A stretch of 64,000 nucleotides of DNA from contig JANCRA010000028.1 in the NCBI GenBank assembly GCA_024362935.1, positions 7,994,476-8,058,475 on the forward strand, written 5' to 3'. Of this stretch, positions 37,701-45,700 are shown piece after piece (positions within the stretch are counted from its first letter, which is position 1; every line of letters begins with the position of its first letter). Position numbers and translations under genes: made by a program. The notes under the pieces are model-generated. The model had not been told where the DNA came from, searched no databases, and was given only the letters and a program-made list of their open reading frames with translations. The stretch is from Setophaga petechia (Eukaryota > Chordata > Aves > Passeriformes > Parulidae).

Positions 37701-37916
37701 CTCCCGCCTCCCCGCCGCGCTGCGCTCCCGCCGGTGCCGCTCCCCGGGGGGTGCCCGAGCCCCGGTGGCGGCGCCGGTAACGCGGTGGCGGCGGGGGGCG
37801 CCCGGCGGCGCGGCCCCAACTTCAGCGGGGAGACAAACTTCGGGGCCGGCCCCGCTGCCCCCGGTGCCCGCGGCACCCGGTGCCCTCCCGGTGCGCTGCT
37901 CACCTTGGCGGAGCAT
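10447..37916 (-). CDS. RTN4RL1: Reticulon-4 receptor-like 1 (Nogo receptor 3), spliced
   Basis: Coding exons are complement(37904..37916) and complement(10447..11810), 1377 nt, 458 aa. The protein is a GPI-anchored neuronal surface receptor of the Nogo receptor family. The family binds myelin inhibitors and chondroitin sulfate proteoglycans and limits axon growth and synapse formation. Visible parts: signal peptide 1-24 ([19 protein letters not shown]..), cysteine cap CPTDCVCY from residue 25, eight or so leucine-rich repeats (for example [26 protein letters not shown]), a C-terminal cap with [15 protein letters not shown] and FRNC, then a basic Ser/Lys/Arg-rich stalk. A hydrophobic tail ([15 protein letters not shown]) marks GPI attachment. 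Length is close to the human protein (about 440 aa). The in-frame ATG at 11865 lies in the intron and is not the start. Identity is certain; exon 1 is strongly supported by frame and splice sites. Confidence 0.95.
14500..14695 (+). mobile_element. CR1 LINE 3' end, plus orientation
   Basis: The stretch reads AGTGTCCAAGGCCAGGCTGG, then GGGGCTTGGAGCAACTTGG, TGGAAGGTGTCCCTGCC and CTTCCAACCCAAAGCAATCTG, and closes GTGATTCCATGA. This is the well-known 3' end of avian CR1 with its terminal ATTCYATG-type repeat. It is a short 5'-truncated copy in the RTN4RL1 intron. Confidence 0.85.
16376..16500 (+). mobile_element. Probable ancient amniote repeat fragment
   Basis: The phrase TTTATAAGCTCTTTAGAGC followed about 85 bp later by an ATATAAATAATAATA tail resembles an old amniote interspersed repeat. 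Those copies carry GTAAGCTCTTTGGGGC and end in AAT repeats. I cannot name the family with certainty. The alternative is a unique AT-rich element with a chance inverted repeat (GCTCT-TT-AGAGC). Confidence 0.35.
17006..17043. repeat. Poly-T tract with G interruptions
   Basis: A run of T broken by GTGGGG and a single G. A second T run lies at about 17310-17323. These are homopolymer microsatellites in the RTN4RL1 intron with no gene assigned. Confidence 0.8.
19707..19757 (+). repeat. GGGAT/GGGATCATT short tandem repeat
   Basis: Imperfect copies of GGGAT and GGGATCATT stand directly before the reversed 3' end of a CR1 copy. The repeat probably grew from the 8-bp terminal repeat of that CR1. Confidence 0.7.
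19745..20130 (-). mobile_element. CR1 LINE 3' part, minus orientation
   Basis: Phrases typical of the reversed CR1 3' region are seen in order: TTGGAAGGGACCTACCATG, AGGAAACCTGTTCCAGGGT, CACCCTCTCAGTGAAGAAAT, TTCCTAATTCCAGTCTAA and CATGTCCTGTCCCTGGGC. It has no open frame. It is better preserved than the other CR1 copies in the intron, suggesting a younger insertion. Confidence 0.88.
26725..26875 (+). mobile_element. Ancient CR1-type LINE 3' fragment
   Basis: The series AATTAACCTGTGGAACGCAG, GCCATGAGGTATCGGGGAGG, CCAGGAGCTTAGTGGGATTC and ATGGATAATGAGAACATCTG matches the 3' region of an old CR1 family also seen in turtles and crocodilians. It belongs to the same kind of element as the copy at 42240-42560. 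Confidence 0.65.
28763..28789 (+). repeat. Poly-A tract (27 A)
   Basis: An uninterrupted A27 in the RTN4RL1 intron. I see no LINE or processed mRNA sequence upstream of it, so it is not clearly a retroposition tail. Confidence 0.9.
31075..31152 (+). repeat. Purine-rich GGAGGATGA microsatellite
   Basis: About 78 bp of almost only purines, built from GGAGGATGAGGA units with variants AGGAGAAGG and AGTAGG. The minus strand gives a spurious poly-leucine frame. Long purine tracts with mirror symmetry can form triplex DNA. Confidence 0.9.
32618..32688 (+). repeat. Pyrimidine-only tract (T-rich)
   Basis: A T run of 21, then C/T-only sequence to about 32688. Opposite-strand frames here are lysine-rich artefacts. 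A related A run lies at 33362-33375. Confidence 0.85.
37904..37916 (-). CDS. RTN4RL1: RTN4RL1 coding exon 1 (13 nt coding, ATG)
   Basis: The minus strand reads CCAAG ATG CTC CGC CAA G followed by the donor GTGAGC. This gives M-L-R-Q-G, which matches the start expected for the family (human begins MLRKG). It joins exon 2 in frame and completes a standard signal peptide. Position -3 is A, a good Kozak context. The exon sits in the CpG island, where a promoter-proximal exon belongs. It is too short for open-frame methods to find. Confidence 0.88.
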
Positions 37917-37943
37917 CTTGGAGCCGGGGCGGGCGCGGTCTCC

Positions 37944-38023
37944 CGGCGGCGGCGGCGGCGGCGGCGCTCAGAGCCTCGGGCGCGGCGGCGGCGAGCGGTA
38001 GCGGCGGCGGCGGCTGCTGCTGT
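37944..38023 (-). repeat. CCG trinucleotide runs in RTN4RL1 5' leader
   Basis: Two CGG runs on the plus strand (seven perfect units at 37944-37965, then shorter runs to 38023) lie 28 bp and more upstream of the RTN4RL1 start codon. They are CCG repeats in the presumed 5' leader of the minus-strand transcript. Such runs are often length-polymorphic. Confidence 0.75.
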
Positions 38024-38233
38024 ACCGGGAACGAGGAGCCGGAGCCCGGGCGAGCGGCCCCCGCGGGGGCATGGCGGGCCGAGCCGCAGCGGCACCGGGG
38101 AGCGCCGGCCCCGGAGCACCGGGGAGCGCCGGCCGCGCCTCTGCCCGCCGCGCGTCCCGCCGCCGGCTTTTAGGGGGGAGCCGCCCCCTCGGGGCTGGGG
38201 CCGCCGCCGCCCCCCACCCCCTCGGGCAGAGCC

Positions 38234-38239
38234 TATAAA
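38234..38239 (+). promoter_or_regulatory. TATA box facing DPH1 (plus strand)
   Basis: TATAAA in CCTATAAAGGGGTG, followed about 30 bp on by a GC-rich start-like region. It points rightward, 1.46 kb before the DPH1 start codon and away from RTN4RL1. It could drive a long DPH1 leader or a separate non-coding transcript, or be chance. Confidence 0.3.
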
Positions 38240-38280
38240 GGGGTGCCCGGTGCCGGTGCCGCGCTGCCTGCAGCGGCGGG

Positions 38281-38356
38281 CAGGGCTGGGCAGGGCGGGG
38301 CGGGGCAGCGACGGGGCGGGCAGGGCTGGGCTGGGCCGGGCTGGGCTGGGCTGGGC
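38281..38356 (+). repeat. GGGCT/GGGCA pentamer repeat
   Basis: Degenerate tandem GGGCT, GGGCA and GGGCG units in the CpG island. They create Gly/Ala/Trp-rich spurious frames on the plus strand. Confidence 0.8.
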
Positions 38357-38419
38357 GAGCCCCCCCCCGGGCCCCCCCTTCCGCCGCCGCCGCCGCCTCT
38401 CCCGCCTCCCGTGGACAGT

Positions 38420-39400
38420 TCGTGAAAGTGCCGCTGCTCCCGTTCCCCGCGCCGCCGCCCTACCTCCGCCCCACCGGGGGGTTCGGCCCAGCGCAGCCCC
38501 CCCCGGAGCTCTGCGGTGCCCCCGGGACCGACTGTCACCGCCGGCACATCGTTGTCCCTTCTGCCGTCGCCGTCCTCACGGTGCCCCGTTATCGCACCGA
38601 GGCTCCGCCGCGCCGCCCTGCGCCTGCCGCGATCACGGCTGTCCCCGCTGTCCCGCCTGCCCAGCACCGTCCCTGCCGCTCCCCGGGGACCGTCCGTCCC
38701 CCCGGCCCCTTATCGTCCCCTCTGCCCGCCGTGTCCTGCCGAGATGTCGCCGTCCGGTCGGGTCTCCGCTGTCCGCGCTGTCCCCGCCGCCTCGGCACGG
38801 TCGTAGCCGCTCCCTACCGTGCCCTCCGCCCCATCCGCTCCCTGTCGTCCCACCGGGGTCACCGGCGGCTCTGCTGTCCCCTCTGCCTCCCGGTGGCCGC
38901 TGTCCCCTTTGTTTCCCGATCCCTGCTGTCCCCGCACTCTCCGCCGCGATCCCGACACCCCGGTGCCCCCGAGCTGTCCCCGGACAGTCCCTCCCTCCTC
39001 CTCCCCCGTGCACCACGGGGGGTCCCGTTATCCCCACGGGAGCGCAGCTGTCCCCACCGCCCCGCCGGGATCGCCGCTTTCCTCGGGGGATCCCCGCTGC
39101 CTCCTCAGTCTTCTGTCGTCCCCTGGAGGTCCCCGCTGACCCCGGACTGTCCCTGCTGCCTCTCGAGGGTCCCTCTTGCCTCCTTCCCTCTGTCCCATCG
39201 CGGGTCTCGTTATCCCCACTGTCCCAAGAGGGTCCCGTTACTCCACCGGGAGCACCGCTGTCCTCACTGCACCGTCGGGATCCCCGTTATCTCCAGGGGG
39301 TCCCCATTACCCTCGGGTCCCTCTTGCCCCATGCTTCTCAGGGGCATGAAGGGGGTCACACACGGTGCCGGCGCCGTCCCCGGTGCCCCCACCCCGTCCC
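38420..39400 (+). repeat. Degenerate pyrimidine-rich GTCCCC repeat region
   Basis: About 1 kb of the divergent promoter region is dominated by imperfect CTGTCCCC, GTCCCCGCTG and GGATCCCCG units, strongly depleted of G on the plus strand. It is probably an eroded minisatellite. No gene is assigned; the long open plus-strand frame across it is a composition artefact. Confidence 0.6.
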
Positions 39401-39702
39401 CGTGTTAACGTTAGGACAGATTAACCCTGAAACTCTCAGCACCGCGAGGGATGCGGCGGCGGCACCACGTTCCCGAGGTGAAGGGCGGACAGCCCCACCA
39501 TCGCAGCGCTTGTCACATCCCACTGCACTCCCAGCGTCCCGCCGGGACCGTGCCGAGAGCGCTCGGTCCCCGCCTGTCCGCACCGCCCGTCCCGTCGGGG
39601 CCCGCCCGGTGCGCTCCCGAGCTCGATCTCTCGGCCGGCGACTGCTCCGGCCTTGCGCGGGGATCGCTTAGTGCTGCCTTCCGCCCCCACGTGCGCACAG
39701 CC

Positions 39703-39751
39703 ATGGCGGCCCCCGTGCGGGCCGGGAGCGCGGCCCCGGTGCCCGCCAAAG
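39703..39751 (+). CDS. DPH1: DPH1 exon 1
   Basis: It encodes [16 protein letters not shown] plus one base. The ATG lies in CAGCCATGGCGGC, a strong Kozak context that also fits a YY1-type start-site motif. The donor is GTGCGC. No upstream in-frame ATG is needed for the conserved core. Confidence 0.85.
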
Positions 39752-42700
39752 GTGCGCTGCCACCGCCTCAGCGCGGGGTCTTGGTGTTGCTACCGGCCGC
39801 TGTTTTGCTTGCCTCGACGGGGGAGGCCCGGCCGGTGGCGGGAGGTGGCTCCTCCACCGTCCCGGCCACCCCCGCCGCCGGCCCGGCCCAGCTGGCCCTT
39901 TGTCGGTTGTGCCGTGGGCCGTGCGGGGAGGGTTTGGTGGCTCGTGAGTGCCGGTGTTGGGCTGGAAATAGTGAATAATCCCCCTGCTGTCACTCCCCCG
40001 CTGCACTCTGGCATCGCCGAGATGTAGGGGGGCGGCTGCTGTCGGGGGGCGGCTTCAGGATGAGGCTCCCGGGGATGGCTCACCCGGCGCTGGGCGGCTC
40101 CTTCCCGGTGGGATAACGGGATCCCCTTGCTGGGGAAACGGGGGTGCATTAGGGTGTCGCCGGGGTGCTGGCCCTGAGGGGCTGTGCGTGCTGTCCCCTC
40201 GCTGTGGGGACAGCCAGCTGCACTCACAGGTTTTCACGTCGTTATTGCGGTGCTTTCTGGGCTAAAAAAGCCGCTTTGTCCACCAAAAAGCGAGAGCACT
40301 CTGCCCCCAGCGTGCAGGGCAGGACCGCAGCCCTTTCCCCCGCCTGTCCCTAGGGGTATGAGCAGTGACCCAAGGACAGCACGGTGGCCCGTGGCGTGCG
40401 GGTTGCGATGCACTCTGACCGCTCCTTTCGGTCCCCCCCCGTTTGTCCCGCAGCCCGAGCCCGGCATGTGGCCCAGCAGATCCCCGAGGAGATCCTGGGC
40501 AACGCGGAGCTGCGGGAGGCGGCGGAGGCCCTGCCCCCCAACTACAACTTCGAGATCCCCAAGACCATCTGGCGCATCCGGCAGGCTCGGGCCAGGAAGG
40601 GTGAGCGCTGCCTCGGGGCATGAGCGGGTTTGGGGCTGGTTTGTGCTGCTGAGCCCCCCTGTGGGGCAGGTGAGGCTGGGGCTGAGCTGCTGCTGTGCCC
40701 TCGGTGTGTTTAGCTCTGTGTTGGCGAGCTCTGCTCCTCTCGAGGGGGGTTAATAGATCTGTATCTCTGGATTATAATCACATTGGACAGGACAGGTTGA
40801 GCTGCGTGGACCTGGAGATGTGTCTGGGATGCTGGCCAGGTCCCTGCTGTGCTCCTCTTGCCTCTCTCCTCTCTCCTGGCACTTTCCTGACACACTGCTG
40901 GGGCTGGCAAGGGGGAGCCCCACAACACCGGGCACCGGGTGGGGCTGGCAGGGGGCTGGGCCGTGCTGCTCCCTGGTCTGAACCTTCCTCAGAGGAGCAG
41001 GGAATGATTGTGGAGGCTTCAGAAGTGGTGCCAAGGCTTTCCTGTGCATCCCACTGTGTACTCAGCTAGGGGGAGCAGGGCTCAGAGCCTCCCCCTCCAT
41101 GCCCGGGTGTCACCAGCGTCCCCAACTTGCCTTCACCTGCAGACAGGAGCTGCTCGTGTGGCAGAGCCGGATTTGCAATGCTTTGTATCCACCTGGGAAT
41201 GGTTCTGCCTGCTGCCACCGAGCTGCCAGGGCTGGCAGGCGTCTCGGGGATGTTCTGGAAGCCGAGCTGCTCGCGGCTGCCATGCCGAAGGGCCGGAGGG
41301 TGTGGGGCTGCCCTGCCCATCCCGGCTCTGCGGTGGGAGTCAGGGCTGGGCGTGTCCCAGCAGGACACGGCGGGGCCGCCCAGCCGTGCTGGCTCTGGTT
41401 TTCCTCGCTGTGTTTTGCCGCTTGGCACCTCCTAATTAAATGTAAATATGCGGCTGGGATTTAGGCTTCCGAGCTGGGAGCCGAGCCCATCAGCCAGCCA
41501 GCCGTGCTGGGATTTAAAAATCCGCGTGTGCAGAGAGCAGCCAGGGGCTCGTTGCTGGGGGAACGCAGCCTCCCACAGGGCTGCAGCCAGCCCTGCCTGT
41601 GCCCTGCCTGCTGCGGGGTTTGGGGGGCTGGGGAGCACCCCCTTTCCCCATTGTGGAGAGTGACCTCCTGCCAAGCTGCTCTTTGCAGATCTGGGGTGGA
41701 GGGCAGCCCCAAATGGGCCAAAATGGGCTCAAATGGGCTCAATGGGGGATGCTGGGATGTGGAACCTCATCCCTGCCAGGTCAGGCAGGGGCTCAGGCAG
41801 AGCACGTGCAGCTTTCCTTGGGCCCTTCAGGTTGGAACAGGGTGGGATCAGCTTAATTTGAGCCAGGCCTTCACACAGCTCCACGCTGGCCTGGGTTGGG
41901 CCTGGAAGCACGGGGATTTTGTTGGAGGGGAATCTGGAGAGTGTTTGGATAGATAGCATGGAAGCTGGGATATCTTAGTGGGATTGGGAGGTGAAAGAAC
42001 AACAGGATTAATGGGGCCTCCTCCATTTACCTCCTCCATCATGGTCCCTGCTCCTCCCCACCACTCCATGGGGGGCTCCTGGCTGGACCCCAGGCACTGG
42101 GTAGTTTGCTGACCTTTGGAGGAAGAGGGATTGTTCTGATTGTTCTGTGAGGAGGGAGCAAATGAGGAGACATAAATTTGTTGTTGAATAAATTCCTGCA
42201 AGGCACAATGCTGCGGCTGTTGCTGGCCACCCTCCTGAAATGGAGAGAGAAGCGAGGGAGGTGTGGAGAAGGGCAGTGAGAATGATCAAAGGTTTGGAGC
42301 AGCTTCTGTATAAGGAGAGATTAAATAGGTTTAGATCCTTTAGCTGGAAAAGAGGTGAACGAAAGGGGATATGATAGGGATGTAGAATTGTGAATGATGT
42401 GGAGAGGCTGAACAGGGGATGATTATTCACTCTTTCTTGTACCAGGAGAACCAGGGGCACACGTTTACATTATTAGGAGCAGATTTAAAATAAACACAAG
42501 AAAGTACCTTTTGCTGTGCAGCACATAATTAAAATCTGGAAGTCATTACAGTGGGAAGTGGGAGAGAGCAGCAGTGTCAGCGGGTTCAGAGAGGGATGAG
42601 GTGTGGATGCAGCCCAAGGCAGGGCAGGCTGCACCCCAGCTGCCAGAGCCACATGGATTTTTGGCCAACACCTGGCTGCTTTGGGGAGCGTGGTTCGTGG

Positions 42701-45700
42701 CTGCACCTTGAGCTGGTCCCCACTTTAGGATGTCTCCTAACCCCGTGGCTGTTTCTCTTCCCAGTGGCCCTGCAGATGCCAGAAGGGCTCCTCATGTTTG
42801 CCTGCACCATCGCTGACATCATTGAGCGGTAAGAGCACAGCTTTTCCCTGCAGGGCTCTGGGGCTGGCCAGGGGATGGGGGCTACTGCTGGGGATGGGTT
42901 GGCCACTGGGCAGGAAGAGGCCCGGGGCTGTGGATGAGGAGGTGCTGTGACTGGGGCCAAACCTAGCTGGGCAGCCCTGAGGCGAGTGACAAGGACCTGC
43001 TGCCATCCCTGGGGACAGGGACCGGCTCAGTGCCAGCCCAGCCCTCTCTGCTCAGCTTCTCCCCCCTTCTCCGCTGTGCCGGGAGCTGCTGACAGGCTCA
43101 GCATGCCGGGCCCCGCAGGGGTGCTGGAGCCGGGAGCAGCCGTGTTAACAACCGGCTGACGCCAGCCCGGTGCCACGGCAGCGCCGCCGGGGAGGGCGGC
43201 AGGGGAGGGCCGGCAGCGGGGCCACGGCTGCGGCAGGGACCCAGCCTCCTCCCCCCGGCCTTGTCCTGCCTCTGCAGCCACGGGGATGTGCAGGGGCAGC
43301 CCTGCTGCGGCTGGGGAGGCTCGAGCCCGCGCTGGTGGCACGGAAAGGGTCACTCCTGCTGGGTGACCCCTTCGCCACGGCTCCTCTCTTGATTTTTCCG
43401 AGCCGCTTGAGAGGCGAGGCTGAGGCACTGGAGAGGAGCTGGGCTGTGCAGTGACAGGGGATGCAGGCACCTTGCAGAAATTGGCCGTGATCTCTTTCCT
43501 GCTGAGCGCGCGGCTGCCTTCCTCCACACCCACCGCAGCCCCCTCCGCAGCCCCTCTCTGTTTTAGCACAATGAATTAGTGCTAATAGCACTTCGTGCCT
43601 CGTCTGCCATCGGGGTCGTGGCACTCATTAGCAGCTGCCTTGCCGAGGCAGCTGTGCTGGGTGGGAAGGCAGCCCTGCCCGCGGGCTTTGTCCCCACTCT
43701 GCCATCGCCTCCCCACACTGGGTGGGAAGGTGGGCACGGGCAGGGGACGGGCGGGGGGGCAGGGGATGGGTGCGAGTGTGGGCAGCTCGGCGTGGGTTTG
43801 TCCCTTTAAGTGGAGCTGCCTCCTCTCCGGCTTTGGCACCCAGCCGCTTTCATGTCTCCGACTTCAAAGGCAGCGGATTAAGGGGCTCTTTTATCTGAAT
43901 GAAACCTTAAGCCCCACTTCCCGGTGGATGGTGGATTCCAAGGTGCTGAATGCCAGGGTGCCGCTGGATTCTGGGGTGCTGGCATCCTCGCTGGGCTGGT
44001 GAGGGGTGGAGGTGTGCCCAGCCAAGGGAGGGGATGTGGGCGCACCGATGGGATGGTGTTTGGATGTGGGATGGCTTCAAGGCTGAGCAGGAGGCCTGTA
44101 TCCTTCCCTCACTGACACCATGCAGCACCCAGGGACACTCCACTGCCTCTCCCTTACTGGGAGCACTGGGTGCCATCTGTAACCCTGGCTGGGTACCAGC
44201 ACTGCCAGCCAGGGGATAGTGGCTGTGGGCAGGAGTGAGCCCAGCCCTGTGTCCACTCTCCTGGGGACACACCGGGGACCCAACCACACTGCTGGAGGTG
44301 AGGTGTGAATCGGCAGGTGGCCTCGTTAGTTCCTGCCTCTTCCTGCTATTAATATTCATGGCCAGCATTAATGTGAAATGGAAACTCGTCCACCCGCTCC
44401 TGCTGGCCCTCCTCACCCAGTGCTGGGGCCGGATGAGCCTCCAACGTGACAGGAATTGCTGCAGCTGTGTGTGCTCTGGCTGCTGTCACCAGGCTGGGGA
44501 CAGGGGCTAGGGGTACCATCAGCCCTGGGCTGGTGTCCCCTTCCTCCCGGTGACAGAGAGGATGTGACAGGAATACCTGTGTGCCCACTGGGGGCATTGC
44601 TCAGCGAGCAGCCCCTTTCCCCAGCCCATCCCCAGAGCCTCCTGCCCTGTCCTTGCTGGTGGGAGTCTGGGGGGTGAGTTCCCCCTGCCCTGCATTCTCT
44701 GCTGCTGGCTGCAGAGCCATGCCCGGGGCTGTGCCCCTGGGGTGACAGTGCCCACCCCTGTGTGTTTGGGTTGAACTGGAGCCGTGTCAGCTGCCACTCA
44801 GACGGAATATTTATCCCTTCTGCGGGAGCTGCCTTCTAATAGAATATTTGTGCTGTGGCCTGGTGGTGCTGTGAGAGCCGAGAGCGGGGCTGTGCCTCAC
44901 TCCCCCGCACCACAGGAGGGGGACACGCTGCTCGCTGTGCGTCTGTCTGTCCCCGTGCGGTGGGATGGCAGTGTCACCACGTCCCTCAGTGCCGTGTGGG
45001 AGTGAGCAGGCCCCCGTGGAGTGAGGAGGGGAGGGGGGCGGCCAAGTCTGAGCTTCCCAGCATTGCCCTGGCGCTGGCCGAGCCCCGAGGGGCTGCGGGG
45101 ATGAAGATGTAGCCGAAGCATCGCAGCCGGAAAGGCCGGTGGGGTTCTCAGCCTGGAGCCTTTGCAATCGAGAGCACACTCGGAGCATTGACCGGTGTGA
45201 GGCCAGTTAATTACCCTTAATAGGTTTGTCATTGTCAAAGCTGTGCCGGGGCGGGCCGGGCTGCCGGGGGCGGGGGGCATCGGGGCCGGGGTCTGTGCGC
45301 TGCCGGCGCCACATCACGACACTCCCGCGGCACCTTCCAAATTGGCTCCATTTGTCACGGCTGATGCAATTCGGCAGGGAGGAACTCGTGCTGGGGGGCG
45401 GCAGCGTGGGGGGAGAGCTCGGACCACAGCTCGGGGAGGGGCAGCCCCCCTAAGCCCACCCGCTGTCATGCCGGGGAGGTGGCAGTCGTGTCCCCTCACT
45501 GTGCCACCAGCTTGCAGCTGGGGGCTGTGCAGCCAGGAGCGGGCCCCTACTCCCCTCCCTACCGGGGCTGGAGCAGACGGATCAGCTGGGCTCTCAGCTG
45601 GGCTTTTGATTCTGTGTTAATAAAGTCAGCTGTCAGGCTTTGCAGCTGCTAATCCCTCTGTCTTCCTGTGCCACGCCGGGGTGAGAGGCTCCTGCTAATC

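Larger units (their letters stand above)
11811..37903 (-). other. RTN4RL1: RTN4RL1 intron 1 (26 kb)
   Basis: It is bounded by GTGAGC at the CpG-island end and the CTCTCCGCACAG acceptor. It contains CR1 pieces, homopolymer tracts and a purine-rich microsatellite, listed separately, and no recognisable coding exon. Several AT-rich blocks stand out in otherwise GC-rich DNA (for example 15370-15660, 20434-20735, 22615-22865, 26085-26300, 32755-32905, 36500-36780) and could be conserved regulatory elements. Long first introns of neuronal receptor genes often hold enhancers; that is inference here. I saw nothing definite in the rest. Confidence 0.8.
37050..40620. promoter_or_regulatory. CpG island / divergent promoter of RTN4RL1 and DPH1
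   Basis: Very GC-rich DNA dense in CpG spans the first exons of two head-to-head genes. Their start codons, 37916 on the minus strand and 39703 on the plus strand, are 1787 bp apart. The arrangement is the usual one for a shared or back-to-back promoter. The exact start sites cannot be read from sequence. The RTN4RL1 side is CGG-rich; the DPH1 side is G-poor on the plus strand. Confidence 0.75.

Noticed and set aside
37539..39671. 710-codon plus-strand open frame
   Set aside because: Pro/Arg/Ser-rich with no domain, lies across two promoters and a degenerate GTCCCC repeat, and overlaps the RTN4RL1 first exon on the other strand. Explained by G-poor composition.
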